Assembly (NCBI RefSeq): GCF_947498345.1 | Contig: NZ_CANMJY010000006.1 | Coordinates: forward strand, 186,001-250,000 | Direction: 5' to 3' | DNA from: an uncultured Winogradskyella sp. | GTDB taxonomy: Bacteria; Bacteroidota; Bacteroidia; Flavobacteriales; Flavobacteriaceae | Length of the DNA: 64,000 bases | Part shown: in pieces, positions 7,735 to 16,599 of the stretch | How the letters are laid out: every line of letters begins with the position of its first letter | How positions within the stretch are numbered: the first letter of the stretch is position 1 | The notes under the pieces: model-generated | Database searches by the model: none | Told to the model about the DNA's origin: nothing | Seen by the model: only the letters and a program-made list of their open reading frames with translations | Position numbers and translations under genes: made by a program

Positions 7735-8144
7735 TATGCTTTGATTAGTTCGTTTACACTCCAATATGCTAATAATTTTTCGATTTTAGAAACATAATCT
7801 TCATATTTTAATGGTTTTAAGACATATCCTGCTACACCTATTTTATAACATTCTAATAAGTCTCTATTATTATTAGATGTTGTTAAAATAATTGTCGGTA
7901 TATACTTCAATACATCATCAGATTTTAAAATTTTTAAAAACTCAATACCGCTAATTTTAGGCATGTTTAAATCCAGTAAAATAATATCTGGAAGGTTGTC
8001 TTTTTTCTCTAAGAGTTTTAGAGCCTCTTCTCCATTATTTGCTTCAATGACTGAGTGATTTAATTGTAATGATTGCATTACTCTATTGAGCTTCATTACT
8101 TCAATCATGTCGTCTTCTATTAGTAAAATATTGAGGGTTCTCAT
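7734..8144 (-). CDS. CheY-like single-domain response regulator
   Basis: A 136-residue protein made only of a receiver domain. It shows the acidic residues 10-12, phosphoacceptor Asp58 (LLDLNMP), a Thr in ILTTS and the Lys in LKPLKY. It is the first gene of the operon and overlaps the H-NOX gene by one base. Without an output domain it most likely works as a relay intermediate or phosphate sink between the kinase and the Hpt protein. The leader (8145-8281) carries two direct repeats 21 bp apart. Confidence 0.92.
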   Translation of the reverse strand: MRTLNILLIEDDMIEVMKLNRVMQSLQLNHSVIEANNGEEALKLLEKKDNLPDIILLDLNMPKISGIEFLKILKSDDVLKYIPTIILTTSNNNRDLLECYKIGVAGYVLKPLKYEDYVSKIEKLLAYWSVNELIKA

Positions 8145-8220
8145 GTTTTGCTTTTACAATTAAAAAAGCAAATTAGATGAAATCCAAAAAAACATTGGTT
8201 TTATTCGGTTGATTGTGTTT

Positions 8221-8258
8221 AAGTGTCGATGGATGGCAATTAAGTGTCGACGAATGGT
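8221..8258. repeat. Direct-repeat pair, 21-bp period, upstream of the H-NOX operon
   Basis: AAGTGTCGATGGATGG (8221) and AAGTGTCGACGAATGG (8242) agree at 14 of 16 positions and begin exactly 21 bp apart, two turns of the helix. This is the geometry of LytTR-type sites. They lie about 77-114 bp upstream of the first gene, and a related site occurs at 3847 in front of the T9SS gene. Autoregulation by the operon's LytTR protein is the simplest reading. Confidence 0.6.
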
Positions 8259-8281
8259 TTTTGATAAAATTAAGTTGTGGG

Positions 8282-8623
8282 TTATATTACGTCTGCAGAC
8301 TCTATTATTGATAGTTGTGCTTCACGTTTACTAACTTCAAATTCTTGTAAAAACTCTACAGATAAAAAGCTTCCATTAGTGGATTTTAGATAATTTTCTA
8401 GTTGATTTATAAATTCTAGATGTCTCAACCTTTTGTCTAGTTGCAAATTCGTTAAATAATCTTGTTTATTTATCTCTAAATTTTCTTGGTGATTTTTATC
8501 AGATTTATCATTACTGCTTATTGCTTTATAAAGGTACACAAAAGCTTTATTAAAGGTATTTAAAAGTAAATACATTGTTAGTATAATAACTAACGAAATG
8601 GCATAAATAGCATATATACTCAT
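8282..8623 (-). CDS. Small single-pass membrane protein, unknown
   Basis: A 113-residue protein that I do not recognise. Residues 3-30 form one strongly hydrophobic segment (IYAISLVIILTMYLLLN), followed by a charged, probably helical cytoplasmic part rich in Glu, Lys, Asn and Gln. It lies just upstream of the H-NOX operon in the same direction, with the repeat-bearing promoter between them, so it is probably transcribed separately. No function is assigned. Confidence 0.55.
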   Translation of the reverse strand: MSIYAIYAISLVIILTMYLLLNTFNKAFVYLYKAISSNDKSDKNHQENLEINKQDYLTNLQLDKRLRHLEFINQLENYLKSTNGSFLSVEFLQEFEVSKREAQLSIIESADVI

Positions 8624-8751
8624 CGTCTAGTGTTTTAAATTATTGATATAAAACCTAGGCTAAAATTAGATATACAAATAGTTATTATGAGCTTTTTTCG
8701 ACGAATAAATGTCTTGAAACGTTGGTTAGCAGGATTTTAACTTTAAAGAAA

Positions 8752-9114
8752 TTATTTAAGCTTAGCTTGTGTTTTTTTAGGCAACCCTTTTACCACCATA
8801 TTATATGAATGGTCTATTAGATCTGTAATAAGTTTAGACGAAAGCTCTCCTGTATGAATGTAAACACTATTCCACTGCTGTTTATGCATATGATAACCTG
8901 GTTTAATACTGTCATATTCCGCTCTTAATTCTTGCGCATATTCTGGATCACATTTTAGATTAATAAATGCTTCACCATTTTCCCATCGCTTTAATGATGC
9001 TAAAGCAAACATTTTATTGCAAACTTTAAAAACGAGCGTATCATTATCAAAAGGAAAATGCTCAGTGACCTCCTTTTTGTTTATGCAATAATTTCTGTAG
9101 TCCTCGATGTTCAT
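8752..9114 (-). CDS. MmcQ/YjbR family protein
   Basis: A 120-residue protein of the MmcQ/YjbR (CyaY-like fold) family, often described as a DNA-binding double-wing fold. The start MNIEDYRNYC, the segment FPFDNDTLVFKV and the motifs INLKCDP and GYHMHKQQWNSV are typical. I chose the ATG at 9114, one base after the stop of the upstream gene. A longer reading to 9150 would overlap that gene and add residues unlike the family. The biological role of the family is poorly known. Confidence 0.85.
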   Translation of the reverse strand: MNIEDYRNYCINKKEVTEHFPFDNDTLVFKVCNKMFALASLKRWENGEAFINLKCDPEYAQELRAEYDSIKPGYHMHKQQWNSVYIHTGELSSKLITDLIDHSYNMVVKGLPKKTQAKLK

Positions 9115-9115
9115 G

Positions 9116-9802
9116 TTAATTACAGTTTTCAAAAATAACTTCTGTTGCACTATAGGCGTTAATTAATGTTTCGTTAGACCCTAAAGCTCTACTCCATAGA
9201 AGCATAAATTCATTTAACTGTTGATCACCTTGTAGAAAAGCCCCGTGCATTAATTGATTTAACCAGTCTTTATTAACACTATTATTTTTTCTTTGAAATT
9301 GATAAACCTCTTCTAGCCCTGTTATACAATCAAATCCTGTAATATCAATATAATTTGTCTGTTTATAAGATTGCCAAATAACATCATTAAGGTCTAATAA
9401 AGCCAATTTAGACCCAACAAACATATTCATCTCACCTCTAACTCTAACTGTATCCTTATGCTTTAAGTACTTTTCAAACTTTAAGTCTTCGATAATACCA
9501 TCGGACTTTTCTTCAAAAAGTTTAGTAGAATCCTTATGTATAAAAATCTCTTGGTCATTATTTAATTTTGAAAACACATAAGACGATCTTTCATACATTT
9601 TTCTACAGATAGAATCATAAACAATAAGCTCTGCTTTATTATTATTGATTTCTTGCATTACCATACTCAAGGCATTTTGCTTAGCTTCATTAAGCTGACT
9701 ATTATTATAATAATCGGTAAGATACAACCCTGCAATAACACCAAACATTGTAGAAAATAACGTTATCACCCAATTGTCTTTAAAAAATTTTGAAAGCTTC
9801 AT
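9116..9802 (-). CDS. Membrane-anchored protein of unknown function
   Basis: A 228-residue protein, not recognised. One N-terminal transmembrane helix (about 12-30, WVITLFSTMFGVIAGLYL) anchors a mostly polar, predicted helical domain. It resembles in layout the many small flavobacterial proteins with a short N-terminal anchor and a helical domain, but I cannot name a family. It lies 4 bp after the DUF4230 gene and 1 bp before the MmcQ gene, so the three are co-transcribed. Confidence 0.6.
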   Translation of the reverse strand: MKLSKFFKDNWVITLFSTMFGVIAGLYLTDYYNNSQLNEAKQNALSMVMQEINNNKAELIVYDSICRKMYERSSYVFSKLNNDQEIFIHKDSTKLFEEKSDGIIEDLKFEKYLKHKDTVRVRGEMNMFVGSKLALLDLNDVIWQSYKQTNYIDITGFDCITGLEEVYQFQRKNNSVNKDWLNQLMHGAFLQGDQQLNEFMLLWSRALGSNETLINAYSATEVIFENCN

Positions 9803-9806
9803 AACC

Positions 9807-10418
9807 TTACGAGTCTAATTGCTTAGGTGTTTTGTCATCAATTTTTAAAGCCGAATAATCTAAAGTCCAACCAATAGTCTCAACTAAATTTTCAATTAAT
9901 TGAATGGCTTCTAAAGCTTCATGTTTGGCAACATTATACAAGCCACTTTCTGGAATTTTATCCATAATATGCTCCTTTGCTTTGGTATGTAATTCCGTTA
10001 AATCTGAAGCTTCAAACTTATTAAACATCCCATCTTGCTTATCGTAATAGTTAATATTACTTTCAATTGATAATACTTCGGGCTGAGGGAAATGCGACAA
10101 TACTACGGTTTTACTTTTAGAATTTGAATGCATCTGCACTTTGCTCAAATCAAAGCCCACGTGAGCTTTAGCATTAATGACTACCAAAGCCTTTTTTCTA
10201 CTAGAAATGAGTTTTAAGAACTTCTCTTTAACATCTTCGTAGTGGTAAATCTCTGCAAAATCACCTTCGACAGTTATAAATTTGCAAACTCTTTTTATTT
10301 TATCTAAAAGCAAAACGGATTGCGCATTGGTTGTTTGCTTAGTACGCCATTGTTTATACAAGGTAACCAAACCTAAAGTTACCAGAATACTAACAATAAT
10401 TATAAAAAATGTTTCCAT
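9807..10418 (-). CDS. DUF4230 domain protein
   Basis: A 203-residue protein with an N-terminal membrane helix (about 3-20) and an extracytoplasmic domain of the DUF4230 type. The family signatures are the KRVCKFITVEGDFAEIYHYED segment near residues 42-62 and the KKALVVINAKAHVGFDLSKV segment. Its function is unknown. It begins a three-gene minus-strand unit with the anchored protein and the MmcQ protein. Confidence 0.8.
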   Translation of the reverse strand: METFFIIIVSILVTLGLVTLYKQWRTKQTTNAQSVLLLDKIKRVCKFITVEGDFAEIYHYEDVKEKFLKLISSRKKALVVINAKAHVGFDLSKVQMHSNSKSKTVVLSHFPQPEVLSIESNINYYDKQDGMFNKFEASDLTELHTKAKEHIMDKIPESGLYNVAKHEALEAIQLIENLVETIGWTLDYSALKIDDKTPKQLDS

Positions 10419-10462
10419 ATGTGTAATTGAGACACCATCGCGACATCTTATGTCACAAGGTC

Positions 10463-11212
10463 TTACTCTATAATTTTATATAATATAGGTTTACTTGGAG
10501 TTGCATCATTTTCAAAAGGTGCAATTTGAAGATTAAGTAAATAGCAACCGTCTTCAATTTTATTTGACACATAAATAAACTCTGTAATTGTTGCATCTTT
10601 TCGTAATTGCCCATGATAATTCCAAAAGGCTCTATGTCCTTTTAACTGACCACCATCCTCTTCTCTGTCCACACTTGGTAAATCGACTAGTAGATGCTTT
10701 ATACCTTTTCTAACCAATAACTTAATGGCGTCTTCTTGAAAATAGGTCCAGTTGGTATGCGAATACTGTCTCGATTTTTTGTCTTTGGTATTTGGAATTG
10801 TACGGACTACAATCGCATCTCGTTTTTTATTACCTAAAACAAATTGCAATTGCTTTGCTGAAATAACATAGTCTTCACCTAATTTTTCCGAGGCAACTGT
10901 TACGACCTCTGCTAAAAAGAAAAATTGTTTTAAGTATGTATTAATAGGATACTTTTCTTTTGTAATATGCCCAACCGTTTCTGTATGTGTACCGTGAGAA
11001 TGTGGGTTAAACGTAATTGTATTAAAATTTACCGCCGCACCTTTTTCTACACTTATTATATCACCATCAAACGTCTCGGGCTCAATCTTTGGCGCACCAA
11101 TATACCATGCATTTACATTAGACACATCTGCTTTTATAGATATAGAAATATCTAAAGGCTGGGATAAATCTACTTTTAATTTTTTAGAATTATACTGAAT
11201 TGTAGTTATCAC
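10463..11212 (-). CDS. Cyclase family (kynurenine formamidase-like) metal hydrolase
   Basis: A 249-residue member of the cyclase / KynB family, which hydrolyses amides or lactones using divalent metal. The metal-binding motif HSHGTHTETVGH (about 70-82) matches the family HxGTHxDxPxH with Glu and Gly at the later positions. A further conserved acidic stretch is PSVDREEDGG. It starts with GTG and overlaps the hemW stop by 4 nt. No tryptophan degradation genes lie nearby, so true kynurenine formamidase activity is doubtful; a general cyclase-like hydrolase is safer. Confidence 0.8.
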   Translation of the reverse strand: MITTIQYNSKKLKVDLSQPLDISISIKADVSNVNAWYIGAPKIEPETFDGDIISVEKGAAVNFNTITFNPHSHGTHTETVGHITKEKYPINTYLKQFFFLAEVVTVASEKLGEDYVISAKQLQFVLGNKKRDAIVVRTIPNTKDKKSRQYSHTNWTYFQEDAIKLLVRKGIKHLLVDLPSVDREEDGGQLKGHRAFWNYHGQLRKDATITEFIYVSNKIEDGCYLLNLQIAPFENDATPSKPILYKIIE

Positions 11213-12342
11213 GATATATTAATTTTAAATAATTCTGAAGCAATACCATCACTTAAAAATTGCCCTTGTTTTGTGACACGTAAATGTTCACCATCAATAT
11301 ACAACAAATGCTGATTTATAAAAACATCTGATTGTTCAATTAGATAATCTTTAAAGACTATACCAAAATCTTTTTCAACTTTAGCAAACGAAACACCCCA
11401 AATAGTACGCAAACCTGTCATAATATATTCATTATATCTATCCGTTTTGGTTAAAGTCTCTATTTCTATAGGCAGCATATTTTGCTGAATAGCTTTAATG
11501 TATTTTGAATTGTTTCTTACATTCCAACCACGTTGTTTCCCATTAAATGAGTGAGCAGAAGGCCCAATACCTATATACGATTTACCTTGCCAATACGCAG
11601 AATTGTTCTTACTAAAATAACCCTCTTTACCAAAATTTGAGAGTTCATAATGTACAAAACCCACCTCATCGAGTTTGTCCTTTAAAAGATGAAACTGTTG
11701 GTGTGCTTGCTCATCATCAACATCGTCAATGACCCCTTTTTCTATAAATGAAGCTAATGCCGTTTTTGGTTCAACAGTTAAGGCATAGCTAGATATGTGT
11801 GATACATTATAACTCAAAGCAGTTTCTATATTCTTTAACCACTGTTCATTTGTAACTCCCGGAATCCCATAGATTAAATCCAAAGAAATATTATCAAAGT
11901 GTTTTGTGGCTTCTTCTAAACAAGCTTTCGCCTCTTCTACATTGTGAGCACGATTCATAAGTTTTAGATCGTGTTCAAAAAACGATTGAATACCTATTGA
12001 TAAGCGATTAATTACACTTTGGGAAAGTTCAATGATTCGATCTTTGGTTAGATCATCTGGATTGGCCTCTAAGGTAATTTCAGGCTTATCAATTACACTG
12101 TAATGCTTATAAACGGAATCCATCAAAAATTGTAATTCGGTATTAGATAATAATGAAGGTGTACCTCCACCAAAATAGATGGTTTCTACTGTAGTATTTT
12201 TGAACTCATTTTTTCGAAGTACTAATTCTCTAACTAAAGCATTAATCAACTCGTCTTTCTTCTTTAATGATGTTGAAAAATGAAAATCACAGTAATAACA
12301 AGCTTGTTTACAAAATGGAATATGGATATAGATGCCAGCCAT
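11209..12342 (-). CDS. hemW: Radical SAM haem chaperone HemW
   Basis: A 377-residue radical SAM protein. The cluster motif CxxxCxxC is at residues 11, 15 and 18 (CKQACYYC), and the GGGTPS segment follows near 60. The C-terminal HemW domain contains IGIGPSAHSFNGKQR and the YNEYIMTGLRT motif. It lacks the longer N-terminal extension of true HemN, so HemW (haem insertion into respiratory enzymes) is favoured over coproporphyrinogen dehydrogenase. It follows ruvC by one base and overlaps the cyclase gene by 4 nt. Confidence 0.93.
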   Translation of the reverse strand: MAGIYIHIPFCKQACYYCDFHFSTSLKKKDELINALVRELVLRKNEFKNTTVETIYFGGGTPSLLSNTELQFLMDSVYKHYSVIDKPEITLEANPDDLTKDRIIELSQSVINRLSIGIQSFFEHDLKLMNRAHNVEEAKACLEEATKHFDNISLDLIYGIPGVTNEQWLKNIETALSYNVSHISSYALTVEPKTALASFIEKGVIDDVDDEQAHQQFHLLKDKLDEVGFVHYELSNFGKEGYFSKNNSAYWQGKSYIGIGPSAHSFNGKQRGWNVRNNSKYIKAIQQNMLPIEIETLTKTDRYNEYIMTGLRTIWGVSFAKVEKDFGIVFKDYLIEQSDVFINQHLLYIDGEHLRVTKQGQFLSDGIASELFKINIS

Positions 12343-12343
12343 T

Positions 12344-12898
12344 TTACTTCTTTACCCTATCTTCATTCTGCTTAACAAAAGCTCCCCAACCCGAGTAACT
12401 TTTACCAACAGTTACTCTACCTTGGTTATAGAAGTGACAAACCGCAGCAGCCAAACCATCTGTAGAATCTAGATTTTTAGGCAACTCTTTTAACTTTAAC
12501 AGGCTTTGAAGCATTTTAGCTACTTGTTCTTTACTGGCATTACCATTGCCAGTAATGGCCATTTTAATTTTCTTTGGAGAATATTCGGTAATAGGGACTT
12601 CTCGAGATAAGCCTGCTGCCATTGCTACACCTTGAGCTCTTCCTAATTTTAACATACTTTGTACATTTTTACCAAAAAATGGAGCTTCAATAGCAATTTC
12701 ATCAGGATGATAGTTATCAATTAATTCTACTGTACGTTCAAAAATGAGTTTTAGTTTAAGGTAATGGTCATCATACTTTTTGAGTTGTAGCTCATTAAGC
12801 TGCATAAAGGTCATGGTTTTACCGACCACTTTAATGAGCCCAAAACCCATAATGGTTGTACCAGGATCAATGCCTAATATTATTTTTTCTTTACTCAT
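12344..12898 (-). CDS. ruvC: Holliday junction endodeoxyribonuclease RuvC
   Basis: A 184-residue resolvase that nicks Holliday junctions symmetrically together with RuvAB. The first catalytic Asp is at residue 11 (LGIDPGT), a catalytic Glu is in IAIEAPFFGKN, and the last acidic residue is in STDGLAAAVCH. Its length is normal. It sits between an outer-membrane protein gene and hemW. The signature residues are all present. Confidence 0.97.
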   Translation of the reverse strand: MSKEKIILGIDPGTTIMGFGLIKVVGKTMTFMQLNELQLKKYDDHYLKLKLIFERTVELIDNYHPDEIAIEAPFFGKNVQSMLKLGRAQGVAMAAGLSREVPITEYSPKKIKMAITGNGNASKEQVAKMLQSLLKLKELPKNLDSTDGLAAAVCHFYNQGRVTVGKSYSGWGAFVKQNEDRVKK

Positions 12899-12902
12899 TG
12901 TC

Positions 12903-13541
12903 TTAATCGCAAAATTGACAACCGCTTAATGATACCGCCAATCCAAAAGTTAAATTAAATACATTACCATTAAATGCTCCCAGACCACTTAAAACCGGGT
13001 CGTAATCATCTAACGATGTTAAACCATAGATGTAAGCTAAATCTGTATATATCGAAACTTTTTCGCTTATGGCATAGTGAACCTCTAAGCCTCCAAGAAG
13101 ATTTAAATACGATTGTTTATTTTCATCAAGATTACCTAAAGGCTTTACAAAAGAGTATCCTGGGCCAGCATGTAAAACAGTCCTAATTCGAGGTGGCAAA
13201 AAGCCAATATATCTTGACGGATCATAAACAAATTGCACATTAATTCTCGAGTAATTTATCTTCACTTCTGGGGAAACATCATCTATCTTAAAACGGTTAA
13301 AACCATAATCTAACTTAATACCATATTCTTGCTTAAACATATGCTGAACACCTATATTCACTGTTGGCAAATTAATGGATTGTGCTTCAGCACCCTCTAT
13401 AAAACCACCCGCCGAAGGGCTATTAAAGCCAAGGGCAAAAAGTGCTTTCCATTTGCTGGTATCCTTAAATTGTGCATGACTATTTAAAGTCATTAAAATA
13501 ATACTTAAAAAGAAAAGGTATTGTTTTAAATCTGGCTTCAT
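12903..13541 (-). CDS. Outer-membrane beta-barrel protein
   Basis: A 212-residue protein with a signal peptide (about 1-23, ending SHAQ) and alternating short hydrophobic strands with aromatic ends, as in OmpA-like or outer_membrane beta-barrel domains. The C-terminal end is NLTFGLAVSLSGCQFCD, with two Cys close to the end. No ligand can be inferred. It precedes ruvC by 4 bp and may be co-transcribed with it. A divergent gene starts 26 bp away. Confidence 0.75.
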   Translation of the reverse strand: MKPDLKQYLFFLSIILMTLNSHAQFKDTSKWKALFALGFNSPSAGGFIEGAEAQSINLPTVNIGVQHMFKQEYGIKLDYGFNRFKIDDVSPEVKINYSRINVQFVYDPSRYIGFLPPRIRTVLHAGPGYSFVKPLGNLDENKQSYLNLLGGLEVHYAISEKVSIYTDLAYIYGLTSLDDYDPVLSGLGAFNGNVFNLTFGLAVSLSGCQFCD

Positions 13542-13567
13542 GTATAGTTTTTGGTTTAATTTGCATA

Positions 13568-14536
13568 ATGCACAGCAACGTACCTTACAAAACTAAGCAA
13601 TTCTTCTTTGTACTTATTAAAATGAGTATTGTAGTTGGTGCATTTTATTTTATCTATTCAAAATTAGCCGAAAACGAGAATCTACAGTTCAGTGAGTTTT
13701 GGTCGTTTTTAAAAGAAAATGATACATTTTCGATAAAAAATGTTGTTTTTTTAATCATTTTAAGTGGTTTTAATTGGTTTTTTGAAATTTTAAAATGGCA
13801 ATATTTAGTTAAATCCATAAAACGTATTTCATTTAAAAACGCTTTAGAACAAAGTTTAGGTGGCTTAACAGCTTCTTTAATTACACCCAATCGTATTGGC
13901 GATTATGGTGCAAAGGCTGCGTATTATGCTAAATCGTTTAGAAAACGAATTGTATTGCTGAACCTTTTGGGCAATATGGCTCAAATGACCATTACAACAG
14001 TTTTGGGTGTGATTGGGTGTGTCATTTTTGTAAACCACTATCAAATAGATATCAACTATTATAAAGTGACTAAATTTGGCCTTATCCTTATTATGATCAG
14101 CGTTTTTGCAATTTTTAGCATAAAACAAAAACGTTTTAAAATAAGAGGCTATTCGATTGAACGTATTTTAGATTATATCAAAGGGATTACTACTAAAACA
14201 CACACTATTAATATTGGTTTAGCACTGGTTCGTTATTTGATTTTTTCTTTTCAGTTTTACTATTTATTAACCGTATTTGGTGTAGAAGTTAATTACGTAA
14301 AAGCTATGGTTGTTATAACCAGCATGTACTTTTTGGCTTCTATTATTCCTTCCATTTCAATTTTTGATGTGGTTATAAAAGGGAGCGTTGCCGTTTTTCT
14401 ATTTGGTTTTGTTGAAGTTAATGAACTTACCATATTATCCATTATTTTGTTGATGTGGTTATTAAATTTTGCTATTCCGAGTTTATTTGGAAGCTATTAT
14501 GTGTTGAATTTTAAACTACCTAATACTGAAACATGA
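13568..14536 (+). CDS. Flippase-like integral membrane protein (LPG synthase TM family)
   Basis: A 322-residue protein with about eight to nine hydrophobic helices, resembling the lysylphosphatidylglycerol synthase transmembrane / UPF0104 family (PF03706). The conserved GGLTASLITPNRIGDYGAKAAYY-like region (about 98-120) is the family's best-known loop. Such proteins are membrane lipid or polyprenol-linked substrate transporters or regulators. It overlaps the next gene, a glycosyltransferase, by 4 nt (ATGA), suggesting the two act together in envelope glycan or lipid synthesis. Confidence 0.8.
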   Translation: MHSNVPYKTKQFFFVLIKMSIVVGAFYFIYSKLAENENLQFSEFWSFLKENDTFSIKNVVFLIILSGFNWFFEILKWQYLVKSIKRISFKNALEQSLGGLTASLITPNRIGDYGAKAAYYAKSFRKRIVLLNLLGNMAQMTITTVLGVIGCVIFVNHYQIDINYYKVTKFGLILIMISVFAIFSIKQKRFKIRGYSIERILDYIKGITTKTHTINIGLALVRYLIFSFQFYYLLTVFGVEVNYVKAMVVITSMYFLASIIPSISIFDVVIKGSVAVFLFGFVEVNELTILSIILLMWLLNFAIPSLFGSYYVLNFKLPNTET

Positions 14537-15684
14537 TCTCTACTATAGCTATAATCATTATTATAATCTACCTTTTCTTGATTAGCATTTTTATCTATGG
14601 TTTTGATAGAGTTGATGATTTTAAGCTTCGGGATTTGAAACCAAAAACTAAATTTTCGATAATTATCCCTTTTCGAAATGAAGCAGAGAACCTTCCAAAA
14701 TTATTGGACTCGATTTTAAAACTGAACTATCCCAAAAATTTGTTCGAAGTTATTTTGGTTAATGATGCATCAAATGATACTTCGGTTGAAATTACCAGAA
14801 GAATTCTTAATGCAAAACCTTTCAAAAATGATTTTACTCAATCTGACGTTGTAAAGATTATTCAGAATAATCGTATTACAAACGCCCCTAAAAAAGATGC
14901 TATTAACTCAGCAATTAATGTTTCAAAATATGAATGGATTATAACTACTGATGCTGATTGTGTCTTACCTATATATTGGCTTGATACTTTTGATGAGTGC
15001 ATTCAAACCCAAAACCCAAATTGTATTATAGCTCCTGTGGCTTATTATGGTCACACCACTTTTTTTAACCGATTTCAAGCCCTGGATTTTATGAGTTTAC
15101 AAGGGGTCACCATTGGAGGGTTCGGAATTAAAAAACCCTTTTTATGTAATGGTGCTAATTTTGGTTATCAAAAATCTATTTTTAAATCCTTAAACGGTTT
15201 TGAAGGCAATAATAGCATCGCTAGTGGAGATGATATTTTTTTGTTAGAAAAATTTAAACGGATTAACTCTAAAAAAATAGTCTATCTAAAATCGAAAAAT
15301 GCCATTGTATACACCAATCCTGTGTCAAATTTCAGGCAACTAATTCAACAGCGCCTGCGATGGACTTCAAAAACAAGTCAGAATCCTAATTGGTTTTCGA
15401 AGTTTGTTGGCATTATTGTTTTTTTAGCTAATCTTGTCTGTATGAGTTTGATTCCTTTGCTAATGCTTCAACTTATAGCACCAAGAATTGCACTGGCTCT
15501 TTTTGTGATTAAGCTTGCTATAGATTTTTTGCTATTATTTAAAACTACTCGCTTTTTAAAACAGGAAAACGTCTTGTATTCTTTTATAACATCTAGTTTA
15601 TTATATCCGTTTTTTAGTGTTTATATCGTTATTCTTTCCTGGTTTAAATCCTATAACTGGAAAGGAAGAACCTTTAGAAAATAA
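14533..15684 (+). CDS. Family-2 glycosyltransferase with C-terminal membrane helices
   Basis: A 383-residue glycosyltransferase. An N-terminal helix (5-22) precedes the GT-A domain: the nucleotide-binding start FSIIIPFRNEAENLP, the VNDASNDTS loop, the DxD-like TTDADC and the SGDD motif with QQRLRW further on, which fits processive GT2 enzymes. Two or three hydrophobic helices follow (about 295-370). It probably transfers a sugar to a lipid or polymer acceptor at the inner membrane. Translation is coupled to the flippase-like gene by a 4-nt overlap. Substrate unknown. Confidence 0.88.
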   Translation: MISTIAIIIIIIYLFLISIFIYGFDRVDDFKLRDLKPKTKFSIIIPFRNEAENLPKLLDSILKLNYPKNLFEVILVNDASNDTSVEITRRILNAKPFKNDFTQSDVVKIIQNNRITNAPKKDAINSAINVSKYEWIITTDADCVLPIYWLDTFDECIQTQNPNCIIAPVAYYGHTTFFNRFQALDFMSLQGVTIGGFGIKKPFLCNGANFGYQKSIFKSLNGFEGNNSIASGDDIFLLEKFKRINSKKIVYLKSKNAIVYTNPVSNFRQLIQQRLRWTSKTSQNPNWFSKFVGIIVFLANLVCMSLIPLLMLQLIAPRIALALFVIKLAIDFLLLFKTTRFLKQENVLYSFITSSLLYPFFSVYIVILSWFKSYNWKGRTFRK

Positions 15685-15696
15685 TAGCATATTGAA

Positions 15697-15704
15697 TATT
15701 TTTG
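15697..15704 (+). promoter_or_regulatory. -7 promoter box of the beta-barrel gene at 15736
   Basis: TATTTTTG matches TAnnTTTG exactly and lies 31 bp before the ATG, predicting a short leader of about 27 nt. Confidence 0.5.
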
Positions 15705-15735
15705 GTAGCTTTACTAAAACCAAGTCATAATTAAA

Positions 15736-16599
15736 ATGAAAAAGATATTAATTATTCTACTTTTCAGTTTTGCTTTTCAGCTCAACTATAGTCAAGAGAC
15801 CTATACCGTGAATGGTGAAACACTAGAACTTAAAACCGAAATTGAGGGGCAACTAGATTTACTTTGGAATATCATTGACGGTAACTATCGCTACTTTGTA
15901 AGAACCGAAAATGGTAATATAACTGAGCTTAAAAACACTAAAAATACTGATAAAAGCTACCAAGAAGAGTATAAAACGACTTTAAGTAGCCTAACTAATG
16001 GGATGTCTACTAAAAAATTAAAATTAACACTGTATAGCCTTAGAAATTATCTCGATGCCTACAATGCTTCCGTTGATGCGACCTATGCTTCAACTTCAAC
16101 AGAACGTAAAGTACAGTTTAGACTTGGTTTTTCTGGTGGAATTACCAACAATCCATTTGTTGGTAACCCTGACAATAAAAAAGTACCAATGTTTGGTGCT
16201 GAATTAGAAATTTATGAAGCTAATGTTCTGCCTAGGCATTCTGGTTTTTTGCAAGTGCGCCATGCTTTAGACAATGATGACTTTCAGTATAGCACTACAG
16301 AATTTTCATTAGGCTACCGTTATAGAGTTATCAATCGAGAGCGTTTTTCTATTTATGGACAGGTGAAGTTGGCAACCGTGAACTTTACTAGCGTTACTTT
16401 TATTAATGATGACGATATGGAAGTTGATCAAAGTGATACTTCTTTTGATATTCCTTTTATTTTCGGAATTGGCTCGGACATTAAGGTTAGTGACAACAGC
16501 TACGTCACTATTATCTATGGTGAATTGTTCGCTCTTTTATTAGATAACCAAGGTAACTTTTCTTCTGATATTGCTATTGGCTACAAATTTAATTTATAG
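15736..16599 (+). CDS. Outer-membrane beta-barrel protein
   Basis: A 287-residue exported protein. It has a signal peptide (about 1-20, ending NYSQ), an N-terminal polar helical part (about 40-125), and a C-terminal half of amphipathic beta strands ending SSDIAIGYKFNL, typical of outer-membrane barrels whose last residue is Leu or Phe. It directly abuts the following Bax inhibitor-family gene (stop then ATG with no gap). No ligand or enzymatic role is suggested. Confidence 0.7.
   Translation: MKKILIILLFSFAFQLNYSQETYTVNGETLELKTEIEGQLDLLWNIIDGNYRYFVRTENGNITELKNTKNTDKSYQEEYKTTLSSLTNGMSTKKLKLTLYSLRNYLDAYNASVDATYASTSTERKVQFRLGFSGGITNNPFVGNPDNKKVPMFGAELEIYEANVLPRHSGFLQVRHALDNDDFQYSTTEFSLGYRYRVINRERFSIYGQVKLATVNFTSVTFINDDDMEVDQSDTSFDIPFIFGIGSDIKVSDNSYVTIIYGELFALLLDNQGNFSSDIAIGYKFNL

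Noticed and set aside
7734-7764. Longer H-NOX start at 7764
   Set aside because: The extra residues lie in the upstream receiver gene and have no family match; the TAATG overlap favours 7734.
10463-11212. True kynurenine formamidase (KynB)
   Set aside because: The family fits, but no other tryptophan-degradation gene is near and the HxGTHxDxPxH motif is altered at later positions.
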